Assembly (NCBI GenBank): GCA_937897325.1
Contig: CALCOY010000015.1
Span: forward strand, 240,304-304,303
DNA from: an uncultured Shimia sp.
GTDB lineage: Bacteria; Pseudomonadota; Alphaproteobacteria; Rhodobacterales; Rhodobacteraceae
DNA length: 64,000 nucleotides
Reading direction: 5' to 3'
Position numbers and translations under genes: made by a program. This document shows positions 46,021 to 55,053 of this stretch, piece by piece; the first letter of the stretch is position 1; each line of letters opens with the position of its first letter. The notes below the pieces were generated by a model. The model did no database searches and was not told where the DNA came from. It saw nothing but the letters and a program-made list of their open reading frames with translations.

Positions 46021-47008
46021 TCACATTCCTCCAGCAGGGCAGAATATCGTTCGGGGCCGGGCTTGCCTCGTAGATCGCGCGGGCAATCGCACGGCTGAGG
46101 CAAAGCGCCGCTGCGTGACCGACAATGCCAAGCGTGCGGTCGTCCGCCCCGGTGACCGGGCCGGTTGCTGCAGCGAAGACCAGATCGCCATCGCCCGGGG
46201 AATGGGCAGGTACGCAGGCGCGTCCGATCCCGTCATGGGCAGCCCAGGCCATGCGTTGGCATTGGGCCTTGGTCAGCGGTGCGTCAGTGGCAACAATGGC
46301 GATTGTCGTATTGGCGCGTTCCATAATGGCGGCGATCTTACGGCTTTCGAGGCTGCGCCCAAGGCCCGATTTCGGATCAGGGCCTAGCCCGCCAAATTCG
46401 CCGTCGATCTCGAAAGGGGCCGCCCAGAAATGACGCTCTCCCGGGGTGGTGACACTGCCCATCGGATTGGCAGCGACGAGGGCGCCGACGGTGATATCGC
46501 CCAGGCTGAGCGAGGCCGAGCCCAGCCCGCCTTTCAACATTGCAGACATGGCCCCCGTGCCTGCGCCTTGGGTGCCGATGAGGAAATCAGCATCGGCGGC
46601 GTTGTAAGCGGCGCGACCCAGTGTGCGATACGGGTTCTGGATCCAATCCTGCGCCCCGCCCGAGAGCAGATCGAAGATGATGGCCCCAGGAACAAGCGGG
46701 ATTACGACAGGCCCAACCTTGTAGCCACGGCCAGCGGCGCGGAGCGCATCGGACACGCCCGAACATGCATCGAGCCCGTAGGCCGAACCGCCTGATAGAA
46801 CCAGCGCGTCGATCTGTGCGACGGATTTGTCGGGTTGCAGAAGATCGGTTTCCCGGCTGCCCGGCGCGCCGCCCATCGTGGCGACAGAAGCGGTGAAAGG
46901 GGCATCGCCTGTCAGCACCGTCACGCCGGATTTGAGGCCTGCATCCTGGGCATTGCCAACGCGGAGCCCCGGGACATCTGTGATGAGGTTTTTCGGACCT
47001 GGCTGCAT
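46013..47008 (-). CDS. P1-family (DmpA/NylC-type) Ntn peptidase
   Basis: A 331-aa N-terminal-nucleophile hydrolase of family P58/P1, related to L-aminopeptidase/D-esterase DmpA, beta-peptidase BapA and nylon-oligomer hydrolase NylC. Conserved early segments are NLITDVPGLRVGNA and LSGGSAYGLDA. The predicted autocleavage site is N233/T234 in ERANTTIAIVATD, with Thr as nucleophile as in NylC (DmpA uses Ser). It probably cleaves an unusual amide bond in the substrate of this operon. It starts 45 bp after the cupin gene, the largest gap in the run. Confidence 0.85.
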   Translation of the reverse strand: MQPGPKNLITDVPGLRVGNAQDAGLKSGVTVLTGDAPFTASVATMGGAPGSRETDLLQPDKSVAQIDALVLSGGSAYGLDACSGVSDALRAAGRGYKVGPVVIPLVPGAIIFDLLSGGAQDWIQNPYRTLGRAAYNAADADFLIGTQGAGTGAMSAMLKGGLGSASLSLGDITVGALVAANPMGSVTTPGERHFWAAPFEIDGEFGGLGPDPKSGLGRSLESRKIAAIMERANTTIAIVATDAPLTKAQCQRMAWAAHDGIGRACVPAHSPGDGDLVFAAATGPVTGADDRTLGIVGHAAALCLSRAIARAIYEASPAPNDILPCWRNVNA

Positions 47009-47053
47009 GAGATTTTATGCCTCCGGCGGGGATATTTGAGACCCAGAGAAGGA

Positions 47054-47404
47054 TCAGATGCGCGGTTTGGGTGCGGCGGTCGTGGGGTCGCCGGTATTGG
47101 GTACGCCTTTTGGTTCGATCAACAGGACGTGACATTCGGCCTCCGCGCGGGGGCGGTGGGTTACGCCTTTGGGAACGATGAAGACCTCGCCGGCTCTCAC
47201 TGGGTGGCTTTCGCTTTGGAGTTCCATGACCATTTCGCCTGCAAGGACGAGGAAGAAATCATCGGTGTCTTCATGGATATGGAAGGGGAAGTCGCCCTGG
47301 AATTTGACGACCATCACCTCGTTCTCGTTGTAATCGGCGATGACATGCGGATCCCAGTGGCTGTTAAACTGGTTGAGCTTCCGGGCAAGATTGATCGGTT
47401 TCAT
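47054..47404 (-). CDS. Small cupin protein (3-hydroxyanthranilate-dioxygenase-like)
   Basis: A 116-aa single cupin barrel. Motif 1 is FPFHIHEDTDDFFLVLAGE and motif 2 GEVFIVPKGVTHRP, with metal-type residues H42, H44 (approx.), E48 and a late His. It resembles the cupins annotated as 3-hydroxyanthranilate 3,4-dioxygenase-like or mannose-6-phosphate-isomerase-like; the reaction is not known. Overlaps the SDR gene by 4 bp. Confidence 0.8.
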   Translation of the reverse strand: MKPINLARKLNQFNSHWDPHVIADYNENEVMVVKFQGDFPFHIHEDTDDFFLVLAGEMVMELQSESHPVRAGEVFIVPKGVTHRPRAEAECHVLLIEPKGVPNTGDPTTAAPKPRI

Positions 47405-48141
47405 ATGCAGCGGCCTCCGTCGACTTCCATGGTGACGCCTGTGATCATGCTAGCCTCGTCCGAACAAAGGTAGAGTGCGGCATTGGCCAGATCCTCTGGC
47501 GTGGAAAAGCGCCCCAAGGGGATGGTCGACAGGAACTTTGCTCGGATTTCGGGGGTGTCCTCGCCCATGAAGGATTTGAGCAGGGGCGTTTCGCCCGCCA
47601 CGGGGTTCAGAGCGTTGACGCGGATGCCATCGGGTGCAAGCTCGACGGCCATGGCCCTGGTCGCGGTGATCATCCAGCCCTTAGAGGCGTTGTACCAGTT
47701 GAGACGCGGGCGGGGCGAGACGCCAGCGGTCGAGGCGATGTTCAGGATGACGCCGGATTTCTGGGCCTTGAGATGCGGTACAAGGCTGCGCGCGGTCAGG
47801 TAGACGGACTTGGCATTGACGGCGAGCACGCGGTCGAATTCTTCCTCGGTCACCTCCTCCATGGGCTGGGGTAGATGGGTAATGCCCGCGTTGTTCACGA
47901 GGATGTCGATCTGCCCAAAGGCGGCGAGTGCGGTGTCGACCATGGCCTGAACGCTGGATCCATCCGCGACGTCGACCTCTTGCGCTGCACCGCCGATGGC
48001 CTGGGCCACCTTGCCCGCCGCTTCTGCGTTGATGTCTGCGACCATGACCTTTGCACCCTCGGCGGCGAAGCGTTTTGCGATCCCCTCACCAAATCCGGAG
48101 GCCGCACCTGTTACGATTGCCTTTTTGCCATCAAGCCGCAT
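47401..48141 (-). CDS. Short-chain dehydrogenase/reductase (first of two)
   Basis: A 246-aa classical SDR. Cofactor motif TGAASGFGEG (about 12-21), NNAG and catalytic YNASK (about 153-157) are present. A D at the end of beta-2 (VADIN) suggests NAD preference. The ATG at 48141 gives an 11-bp overlap with the preceding hydrolase; an ORF extension to 48225 is out of family. It likely oxidises a hydroxyl of the pathway substrate. Confidence 0.88.
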   Translation of the reverse strand: MRLDGKKAIVTGAASGFGEGIAKRFAAEGAKVMVADINAEAAGKVAQAIGGAAQEVDVADGSSVQAMVDTALAAFGQIDILVNNAGITHLPQPMEEVTEEEFDRVLAVNAKSVYLTARSLVPHLKAQKSGVILNIASTAGVSPRPRLNWYNASKGWMITATRAMAVELAPDGIRVNALNPVAGETPLLKSFMGEDTPEIRAKFLSTIPLGRFSTPEDLANAALYLCSDEASMITGVTMEVDGGRCI

Positions 48142-48988
48142 CGCTGACCTCTTTGATGAATGTTTCAAGCCTGGAAAAGAACACCGTGGGCTGATCTTGG
48201 GGGAGCATATGCGCGGCGTTCTCAATGATATGGTGTTGTGCGTTGGGCAGGGACGCGGCCAGTGTCTCGCTGAAGACCATAGGCATGATCGGATCGTCGG
48301 TCCCGTTGATCACCAGGGTTGGGCAGGTCACCTTGGCCAGCGCCTCCCGAAAATCAAAACGGCCTTGCTCGTTGCTGGGTCCATTGTAGTGCAGGGCGAC
48401 GTCGTTCTTTATGATAACGCGTCGCATCACGTTGGGTTCGGGCGGTGTGGAGCCATAAAGCGGCAAGCAGGTTTCAAAATAGGCTGCGCGCCCTTCGGGT
48501 GTCGGGTTCGACCAATAGGCCCGGGCGACCGCGCCGGCCTCAGCTCCGCCCAGCTGCTCGAAAGCTTCATATATTGTCCCGAAATCCGTCTGTGCGGTGG
48601 TTGAGGCCAGGACCAGCGCGCGTGGGTGATCGGGATAGCGTGTGGCATAGGCTTGGGCGACGACCCCGCCGAAGGAGGCACCAAAGACGACGGGACGTTC
48701 GATTCCGAGGATGTCGCAAAGCTCTTTCAGATCATCCGCCCAAGTGTCGAGGCACCAATCCGCGGGATCGCCATCATCGCTGCGTCCGTTGCCCCGTTGG
48801 TCGTAGTAGACGATCTGGCAAAGATCGCTAAGCCGTCCGAAGCCCGGTTTATAGATCGCGTGATCGGCGCCCGGACCACCGTGAACAAGAATGAGTGTTG
48901 GCTTTTCGTGCATCTGCGGACCGTCGGCCACAAGGCCAGACCCTTCAATGTCTACGTAAAGGCGGATGCCGCCGACCTTGATCCTCAA
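48131..48988 (-). CDS. Alpha/beta hydrolase, proline-iminopeptidase-like (S33)
   Basis: A 285-aa hydrolase. HGGPGADH near residue 36, YDQRGNGRSD near 64, the nucleophile elbow FGASFGG (about 105-111) and a late HMLP are as in proline iminopeptidases and related amidases. The TTG start at 48988 overlaps the stop of the preceding SDR gene (TTGA) and follows GGAGGG. The long N-terminal extension of the open frame up to 49372 is antisense-like, Arg-rich and is rejected. Confidence 0.85.
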   Translation of the reverse strand: MRIKVGGIRLYVDIEGSGLVADGPQMHEKPTLILVHGGPGADHAIYKPGFGRLSDLCQIVYYDQRGNGRSDDGDPADWCLDTWADDLKELCDILGIERPVVFGASFGGVVAQAYATRYPDHPRALVLASTTAQTDFGTIYEAFEQLGGAEAGAVARAYWSNPTPEGRAAYFETCLPLYGSTPPEPNVMRRVIIKNDVALHYNGPSNEQGRFDFREALAKVTCPTLVINGTDDPIMPMVFSETLAASLPNAQHHIIENAAHMLPQDQPTVFFSRLETFIKEVSDAA

Positions 48989-49710
48989 TAGGTCGCCCTC
49001 CCGCCGGAATTGTCGAAGACGGCCCCTGTGGAAAAGCTCGCCTCGTCCGATACGAGATAGCAGACGATGCCCGCGATTTCTTCGACGGTGCCGAAGCGGT
49101 CCATGGGCACTTTGGAGCGCATGAAGGCGATGTGTTCCGGCGTCATCTGATCGAAGATTGCGGTTTTCACAGCGGCCGGGGCGATGGCATTGGCAACGAC
49201 ACCGGTTTGCGCGAGCTCCTTGCCCAGCGATTTCGTCAGTCCGATGACGGCCGCCTTTGACGAGGAATAGGCGGGCGCGTTTGGGTTGCCTTCCTTGCCT
49301 GCGATCGAGGCGATGTTGACGATGCGACCGTAGCCTTTCTCGACCATGATCGGCGCGGCGGCCTTGCAGCAATAGAAGATTGCGTTGAGGTTCAGATCGT
49401 GAACCTTATGCCAATCGTCAATGCCGTAGTCCCAGGTCGGCATGTTAGGACCAGTGATGCCCGCGCTGCAGACCAGAATGTCTGGCTCGGCCTCGGCCAT
49501 GGCAATTGCCACGGCGTCTGCGTTGGTCACATCGATCCGCCGTCCGGTGATGCTGTCACCCGCCATCGCCTCGATCGCGGCCTGGTCGATGTCCCAGATC
49601 TCGACCAGGCCGCCCTCTGCTGCAATGCGCTGGGCGACACCCGCGCCAAGGCCTGCTGCGCCGCCGGTGATGATCGCTTTGCGCCCTTTGAACCGGTTCT
49701 CGAAGATCAT
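48985..49710 (-). CDS. Short-chain dehydrogenase/reductase (second of two, FabG-like)
   Basis: A 241-aa classical SDR with TGGAAGLGAG (about 16-25), the SAG turn of the NNAG region, a catalytic Ser in NIASIAG and YSSSK (about 151-155). The acidic WDID after beta-2 favours NAD. Its stop overlaps the TTG start of the next gene by 4 bp. Two SDRs plus an ALDH suggest successive oxidation of alcohol, ketone and aldehyde groups. Confidence 0.88.
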   Translation of the reverse strand: MIFENRFKGRKAIITGGAAGLGAGVAQRIAAEGGLVEIWDIDQAAIEAMAGDSITGRRIDVTNADAVAIAMAEAEPDILVCSAGITGPNMPTWDYGIDDWHKVHDLNLNAIFYCCKAAAPIMVEKGYGRIVNIASIAGKEGNPNAPAYSSSKAAVIGLTKSLGKELAQTGVVANAIAPAAVKTAIFDQMTPEHIAFMRSKVPMDRFGTVEEIAGIVCYLVSDEASFSTGAVFDNSGGRATY

Positions 49711-49723
49711 GTTTGTCCCTCCC

Positions 49724-51166
49724 TTAGCCGTGATAGGCGGCGACTGTTTTTAAGGTCGAAAATCCATAAAGCGCTTCGAACCCCTTTTCGCGGCCATGGC
49801 CCGATTTGCCGATCCCTCCAAACGGCAATTCGACCCCGCCGCCCGCGCCGTAATTGTTGATGAAAACCTGCCCTGATTTGAGCTGCTTTGCCAGCCGCAT
49901 TTGTCGCGCGCCGTCCGATGTCCAGATGCTGGCGACAAGGCCGTAATCTGTGCCGTTTGCGATTTCCGCGGCCTCTTCTTCCGTGCCGAAGGGTATGATC
50001 ACCTGAACAGGGCCGAAGATTTCATTGCGGGCCAGTACGTGGTCTGGCGATACCTCGTCAAAGAGCGTCGGCAGAACATATGCACCTGTATCTGGAGCAC
50101 CTTCCAAAACGCCTTGCGCTGCGATCTTCAGATCACTGCCCTGTTTCAAGAAACCACTGACGATGTCCTTCTGACGATGGCTGATCAAGGGCCCGACCCG
50201 CAGATCATTCATCGCCGGGCCGACTGTCAAAGCAGCATAGGCCTCTGACATACGTTCTCGTACGTTGATATAGATTTCACGTTGGACGAGGATGCGCGAA
50301 GAGGCCGAACACGTCTGACCGGCATTCTGGATACCTGCGTTGACGAGAAATGGCAGCGCTGCGTCGAGATCGGCGTCGTTGAAGACCAGTTGGGGGGACT
50401 TCCCGCCAAGTTCCAGCGTCACAGGCACAACATTGGCCCCCGCCGCCTGCTGGACCAGCGCGCCCGTGCGGACCGATCCAGTGAAGCTGATATGCTGAAC
50501 ACCAGCATGACCCGCCAAGGCCGCGCCCGCTTCGGACCCAAGGCCAGGTACCACGTTGAGCGCACCGGCTGGCAGCCCCGCTTCCGCAGCGATGCGGGCA
50601 AAAGCCAGAGCAGTAAGGCAGGCCTCCTCCGCAGGCTTCAAGACGCAGGCATTGCCCATGGCAAGTGCTGCACCTACCGAACGACCGATGATCTGCATCG
50701 GGTAATTCCAAGGTACGATATGGCCTGTCACCCCGTGCGGTTCGCGCAAAGTGTAGACGGTGTATCCGTCAAGATAGGGAATCGTTTCGCCATGCAGCTT
50801 GTCCGCAGCGCCGCCATAGAACTCCATATAGCGTCCCAGGGCCACTGCATCGGCGCGGGCTTGGGTAAGGGGTTTGCCGACATCATGCGCCTCCATAACG
50901 GCGAGGTCTTCGACCCTTTCCAGCACCTTGCGCCCGATCTCGGTCAGGATGCGCCCGCGGTCCAAGGCGGTCATGCGTCCCCACGCACCATCCCGTGCCG
51001 CATGGGCGGCGGCGATGGCTTGGTCGATCTCATCCGCCCTGCCGCGCGCGATCCGGGCCAAGGCGCTGCCATCCGATGGATTTATCAAAGGCAGTGTCTC
51101 TTCCGTGCTGCGCCATGCGCCGCCCATCAATGCCTCTGACGGGTCGAACCAAAGAAAGTCAGTCAT
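49724..51166 (-). CDS. NAD-dependent aldehyde dehydrogenase
   Basis: A 480-aa ALDH-superfamily enzyme. NAD-binding TGSVRTGALV, the general-base segment LELGGKSPQ and catalytic Cys in NAGQTCSASSR (about 288) are intact, and the C-terminal PFGGIGKSGHGRE is typical. Related to betaine-, gamma-aminobutyraldehyde- and succinate-semialdehyde-type enzymes; the exact substrate is unclear. The start overlaps the GNAT gene by 8 bp. Confidence 0.92.
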   Translation of the reverse strand: MTDFLWFDPSEALMGGAWRSTEETLPLINPSDGSALARIARGRADEIDQAIAAAHAARDGAWGRMTALDRGRILTEIGRKVLERVEDLAVMEAHDVGKPLTQARADAVALGRYMEFYGGAADKLHGETIPYLDGYTVYTLREPHGVTGHIVPWNYPMQIIGRSVGAALAMGNACVLKPAEEACLTALAFARIAAEAGLPAGALNVVPGLGSEAGAALAGHAGVQHISFTGSVRTGALVQQAAGANVVPVTLELGGKSPQLVFNDADLDAALPFLVNAGIQNAGQTCSASSRILVQREIYINVRERMSEAYAALTVGPAMNDLRVGPLISHRQKDIVSGFLKQGSDLKIAAQGVLEGAPDTGAYVLPTLFDEVSPDHVLARNEIFGPVQVIIPFGTEEEAAEIANGTDYGLVASIWTSDGARQMRLAKQLKSGQVFINNYGAGGGVELPFGGIGKSGHGREKGFEALYGFSTLKTVAAYHG

Positions 51167-51629
51167 CTGATGTGCCTTGATATGTGAAAGTGTAGCGATG
51201 GCTTTGATAGGGTGTCAGACTTGGCCCTTCTTGCAAGCCGTGGACGAAGGGATTTCGCTTTAGGATCTTTGCCCAGAATGGCGCAGCCGAACCACTGCGC
51301 GATGCAACACCAATGACCCAGGGCCCGGGAAATCTCTGGAGCGCCAGATCAACCGCCTCTGCCCCTAGCCCATGACGGCGCATCGGGGGCAGAATGGCAA
51401 ATTCTGCAAGTTCGAACCGGGCACGGTCCTTATGGACCAGCGCAAAACCGGCGCGCGCCCTGCCCTGCAATATCAGCAGAGGATGCCCGTCGGGGTCGTC
51501 CCAGTAGCGATCGTTCCGTTCAGGTGTTGGGATCGGCAGATCCGGCACCAATTCGCGAAAGTAAGGCGCGAAGTGTTGGTGGAGCCATGCGCGATCTTCG
51601 CGCGGCATATCGACAAGCGTGCAGGTCAT
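51159..51629 (-). CDS. GNAT-family N-acetyltransferase
   Basis: A 156-aa acetyltransferase. The acetyl-CoA loop is in ILPPMRRHGLGAEAV (about 92-106), followed by the family strand WVIGVASRSGSAAPFW. The ATG at 51629 overlaps the ABC-ATPase stop (ATGA); the longer frame to 51830 would run antisense-like residues and is rejected. It may modify an amine intermediate of the operon's pathway or its product. Confidence 0.78.
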   Translation of the reverse strand: MTCTLVDMPREDRAWLHQHFAPYFRELVPDLPIPTPERNDRYWDDPDGHPLLILQGRARAGFALVHKDRARFELAEFAILPPMRRHGLGAEAVDLALQRFPGPWVIGVASRSGSAAPFWAKILKRNPFVHGLQEGPSLTPYQSHRYTFTYQGTSDD

Positions 51630-53287
51630 GAAGATACCATAGCGGGCAGGACAGGTGCCGCTTTGATCAGCGACCGGGTATAGGTATGATTGGGGTTGGT
51701 AAAGACCGCTTCCGTGTCGCCCTGTTCGACGATGCGTCCGGCCTGCATGACAAGCACACGGTCGGTGACGCTGCGCACAACACTCAGATCGTGGCTGATG
51801 AAGAGATAGGTCAGCGCATATTGACGGCACAGATCAGCGATCAGGTCGAGGATTTGCGCGCGGACCGAAACATCGAGCGCGCTGACGGCCTCGTCAAAGA
51901 TCACCAGCTCTGGCCGGATGATCAGCGCGCGGGCAATGGCGATGCGCTGGCGCTGCCCGCCCGAGAACTGGTGTGGGTATTTGCGTGCATCATCTGGACT
52001 TAGACCCACCGCCATCAGACTTTCTGCAATACGTGCCTGCCATTCTTGCGCAGAGGGTTGGCGTTCGAGAAGATGAAAGGGTTCGGTGATCAGTCGGTCG
52101 ACGCGGTGGCGCGGGTTGAAACTGCCGAAGGGGTCCTGGAAGACCACCTGCATCTTGCGTCGCACGTTCAGATTGGGCCGCCCGCCCGAAAAGACCGGCG
52201 CGCCATCCAGCGTGATCCGCCCGGCCTCAACATTCTCCAGCCCCAAAATGGCGCGGGTGAGGGTGGATTTGCCGCAACCGGATTCTCCGACCAGTCCGAC
52301 GCGTTCACCTTTCGCGATGTCAAAACTGACATCGTCAACCGCGCGGAAGTGGCCGGGCCGCCCAAAGAGCGTCTTGCGCGGTAGGCGGTAGTCCCGGCAG
52401 ACGTCCTGCACTTGCAAGAGGGGCGTTTCGGCCCGCGTCTCCGGCAGATCAACCTGGTGCGATGACGCCTCGAAGAGGGCCTTCGTGTACGGGTGCTGCA
52501 TTTGACTTAGCAGCGTTCGCGTGTCGTTCTGTTCAACCACCTGGCCCTTGCGCATGACGACGATGTGCCTGGCCATATTGGCGACCACGGCCAGGTCATG
52601 GGTGATCATCAGAAGGCCCATCTGATCTTCCTCGGTCAGTTCTTTCAGCAGGTCGAGGATCTGGGCTTGCGTGGTGACATCAAGCGCGGTGGTGGGTTCA
52701 TCTGCAATCAGAAGGCGCGGCCCGCAGGCGATGGCCATCGCGATGACAACACGCTGACGCTGGCCGCCCGACAGCTCGTGCGGGTAACGGCTGAGCGGAA
52801 AGCGGCTTTCGGGCAAACCCACGCGGGCCAGTGTTTGCGCAGCCTGCTCGCGTGCCTCAGCTTTGGAGCTGTCGCGGTGCAGGCGGATGGTTTCGGCGAC
52901 CTGGGCACCGATGGTTTGCACGGGGTTGAGCGCCGTCATCGGTTCTTGAAAAACCATCCCGATCTCGTTGCCGCGCAGGTCGCAGAGTTGGGTTTCGGAC
53001 ATCTGCAAGATGTCCGTTTTGGCTGACTGTCCCGCCGGGCTGTCGCGACCCGGATGTCGCCTGCGGCCAGTTGCAGCCTTTGTTCCATTGCCCAGCAGGA
53101 TCTCTCCAGTTGTCTCGGCCCCTTTCGGCAAGAGACCCATCACCGAAAACGCCGTCATCGACTTGCCCGAGCCACTTTCGCCGGTGACCGCGATGATCTG
53201 GCCACGGGCTATCTCAAGGCTGACCCCCGCAAGGATCGGTGTGCCATGGATGGACAGGTTCAGATTGCGGATCGACAGGAGGCTCAT
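51626..53287 (-). CDS. Fused dual ATPase of a peptide/nickel-type ABC importer (DppD-DppF)
   Basis: A 553-aa protein with two ATP-binding modules. Walker A motifs are GESGSGKS (about 36-43) and GESGCGKS near 337. Each half has its own LSGGQRQR or FSGGQRQR signature and Asp-Glu Walker B. The half-proteins correspond to DppD and DppF. It works with the two permeases upstream. No periplasmic binding-protein gene is present in the operon, so the receptor is elsewhere. Confidence 0.93.
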   Translation of the reverse strand: MSLLSIRNLNLSIHGTPILAGVSLEIARGQIIAVTGESGSGKSMTAFSVMGLLPKGAETTGEILLGNGTKAATGRRRHPGRDSPAGQSAKTDILQMSETQLCDLRGNEIGMVFQEPMTALNPVQTIGAQVAETIRLHRDSSKAEAREQAAQTLARVGLPESRFPLSRYPHELSGGQRQRVVIAMAIACGPRLLIADEPTTALDVTTQAQILDLLKELTEEDQMGLLMITHDLAVVANMARHIVVMRKGQVVEQNDTRTLLSQMQHPYTKALFEASSHQVDLPETRAETPLLQVQDVCRDYRLPRKTLFGRPGHFRAVDDVSFDIAKGERVGLVGESGCGKSTLTRAILGLENVEAGRITLDGAPVFSGGRPNLNVRRKMQVVFQDPFGSFNPRHRVDRLITEPFHLLERQPSAQEWQARIAESLMAVGLSPDDARKYPHQFSGGQRQRIAIARALIIRPELVIFDEAVSALDVSVRAQILDLIADLCRQYALTYLFISHDLSVVRSVTDRVLVMQAGRIVEQGDTEAVFTNPNHTYTRSLIKAAPVLPAMVSS

Positions 53288-54099
53288 GTCCGCGCGAGCC
53301 TTAGTCTTGGGTCAAGCCAGTCGCGCAACCCGTCGCCCATCAGGTTCAGGCCCAGCACCGTGATGATGATCGCGCAGCCCGGCACAAGCGCCATATGCGG
53401 CGCTATGCTGACGAGTGTCTGCGCATCCGCCAGCATCCGTCCCCAGCTTGGCGTGGGCGGTTGGGCTCCTAGACCGACATAGGACAGCGCTGCCTCGGCC
53501 AGGATACCCAGGCTGAACTGAATGGTGACTTGCACGATCAGCAGGTTGGCGATGTTGGGCAAGATGTGTTCGATCGAAATGCGCGCCCGCCCCTTGCCCG
53601 CGACACGGGCGGCAAGGATGAATTCACGTTCCCAAAGGCTGAGCGCACCGCCACGCGTAACACGCGCGAAGACGGGAATGTTAAAGATACCGATTGCGAT
53701 TATGGCATTCACTGCACCGGCCCCGAAGATTGCGGTGATCAGGATCGCAATGACCAGAGAGGGAAAGGCAAAGATCAGGTCGTTGCCCCGCATGATGATC
53801 TCGTCCGTCCAACCGCCTTTGTTTGCCGCCGCCCAAAGGCCCAGTGGAATCCCAAAGCCAATCCCGATGCCAACCGCCACGAAAGCCACGGCGATCGATG
53901 TCCGCGCACCCACCATGATCATCGAAAAGATGTCGCGCCCAATTTGATCGGTGCCCAACCAGTTGGTCCCGTTGGGCGATTGCAGCTTCGCGGGTACGTT
54001 AATCGCCGTGTGGTCGTAGGGCGTCCAGAAAAATGACACCAAAGCGGCCAGCACTACAAGCGATGACAGAAGCGCCCCTAGGATCAGGTTGCGGCTCAT
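53284..54099 (-). CDS. Peptide/nickel-type ABC permease (DppC-like)
   Basis: A 271-aa inner-membrane permease with an N-terminal helix, a periplasmic LGTDQIGRDIFS segment typical of DppC (about 50-61) and five further helices. The EAA-like loop is ARVAGKGRARISIEHILP near residue 163. Overlaps both neighbours by 4 bp (ATGA). Confidence 0.92.
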   Translation of the reverse strand: MSRNLILGALLSSLVVLAALVSFFWTPYDHTAINVPAKLQSPNGTNWLGTDQIGRDIFSMIMVGARTSIAVAFVAVGIGIGFGIPLGLWAAANKGGWTDEIIMRGNDLIFAFPSLVIAILITAIFGAGAVNAIIAIGIFNIPVFARVTRGGALSLWEREFILAARVAGKGRARISIEHILPNIANLLIVQVTIQFSLGILAEAALSYVGLGAQPPTPSWGRMLADAQTLVSIAPHMALVPGCAIIITVLGLNLMGDGLRDWLDPRLRLART

Positions 54100-55043
54100 G
54101 ACCTTTGCCTCAACCGTGGATCGACGGCAGCATATGCCAGATCAACCGCAAAGTTCACGACGATGACGGCAAAAACCAGCAGCATCGTGACGGATTCCAC
54201 CACGATCAGATCCCGCGCGCTGATCGACTGAAAAATCAGCCGGCCCAGCCCAGGTAAAAAGAAGACCTGTTCTATGATGATCCCGCCCGCCAGCAAGAAC
54301 GAGAATTGCAGGCCAAGTATCGTCAGTACGGGTATCATTGCATTGCGCAGCCCGTGCCGCCATAACGCGCGCCGGGCGCTTAACCCCTTGGCGCGGGCCG
54401 TGCGCATGTAGTCTTCGCTCAGCACATCCAGCAGGGCAGAGCGCATGACGCGCGCGAGGATCGCCGCCTGCGGCATGGCGAGCGCAATGGCAGGCAGGGT
54501 GAGCGACTTCATCGCGGCGAAAAATCCGTTGTCCCAGCCTGCAAAACCGCCAGCAGAGAACCACCGCAGATTGATCGCAAAAATCAGGACCAGCATCATC
54601 GCGAACCAGAAATTCGGGATCGCGACGCCAAGCTGCGTTGCGCTCATGATTGCCACGTCGCCGGGGCCGCCGCGGCGCGCTGCGGCGAAAATCCCGGCGG
54701 GAAAGGCAATGAGCGTGGAGAGCGCTAGTGCATAAAGGGCGAGGGGAAGCGATACCCACAGCCGGTTCCCGATCATCTCCGCCACAGGCGTGCGGTATTG
54801 ATAGGACGTGCCAAAATCGCCAACCAGCATACCCCCGACCCAATTAAGATATCGCTGCCATTTCGGCACGTCGAGGCCAAGTTCTGCGCGTAAGGCCGCC
54901 AGCGTGTCAGGTTGGGCGTTGACGCCCAGCATCAGGCTGGCGGGGTCTCCCGGCGCGATTTCGATCACGAAGAAGATGACAAGCGATGTGACAGCCAGGC
55001 TGATGATCAGCGATATCAGGCGTTTGAGGGTATAGCGCAGCAT
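54096..55043 (-). CDS. Peptide/nickel-type ABC permease (DppB-like)
   Basis: A ~315-aa inner-membrane permease, first gene after the TetR regulator. The DppB N-terminus (LRYTLKRLISLIISLAVTS) and GDFGTSYQYRTPV segment are clear; the coupling loop is RTARAKGLSARRALWRHGLR near residue 215. The ATG at 55043 is preferred. A GTG three codons upstream is possible; neither has a strong ribosome-binding site, so translation may be coupled to tetR. Confidence 0.9.
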   Translation of the reverse strand: MLRYTLKRLISLIISLAVTSLVIFFVIEIAPGDPASLMLGVNAQPDTLAALRAELGLDVPKWQRYLNWVGGMLVGDFGTSYQYRTPVAEMIGNRLWVSLPLALYALALSTLIAFPAGIFAAARRGGPGDVAIMSATQLGVAIPNFWFAMMLVLIFAINLRWFSAGGFAGWDNGFFAAMKSLTLPAIALAMPQAAILARVMRSALLDVLSEDYMRTARAKGLSARRALWRHGLRNAMIPVLTILGLQFSFLLAGGIIIEQVFFLPGLGRLIFQSISARDLIVVESVTMLLVFAVIVVNFAVDLAYAAVDPRLRQRS

Positions 55044-55053
55044 CGCGTCCACG

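Noticed and set aside
48988..49372. N-terminal extension of the S33 hydrolase frame into the upstream SDR gene
   Set aside because: The extension is Arg-rich and antisense-like in character; the TTG at 48988 has a Shine-Dalgarno sequence and overlaps the SDR stop in the same TTGA pattern as its neighbours.
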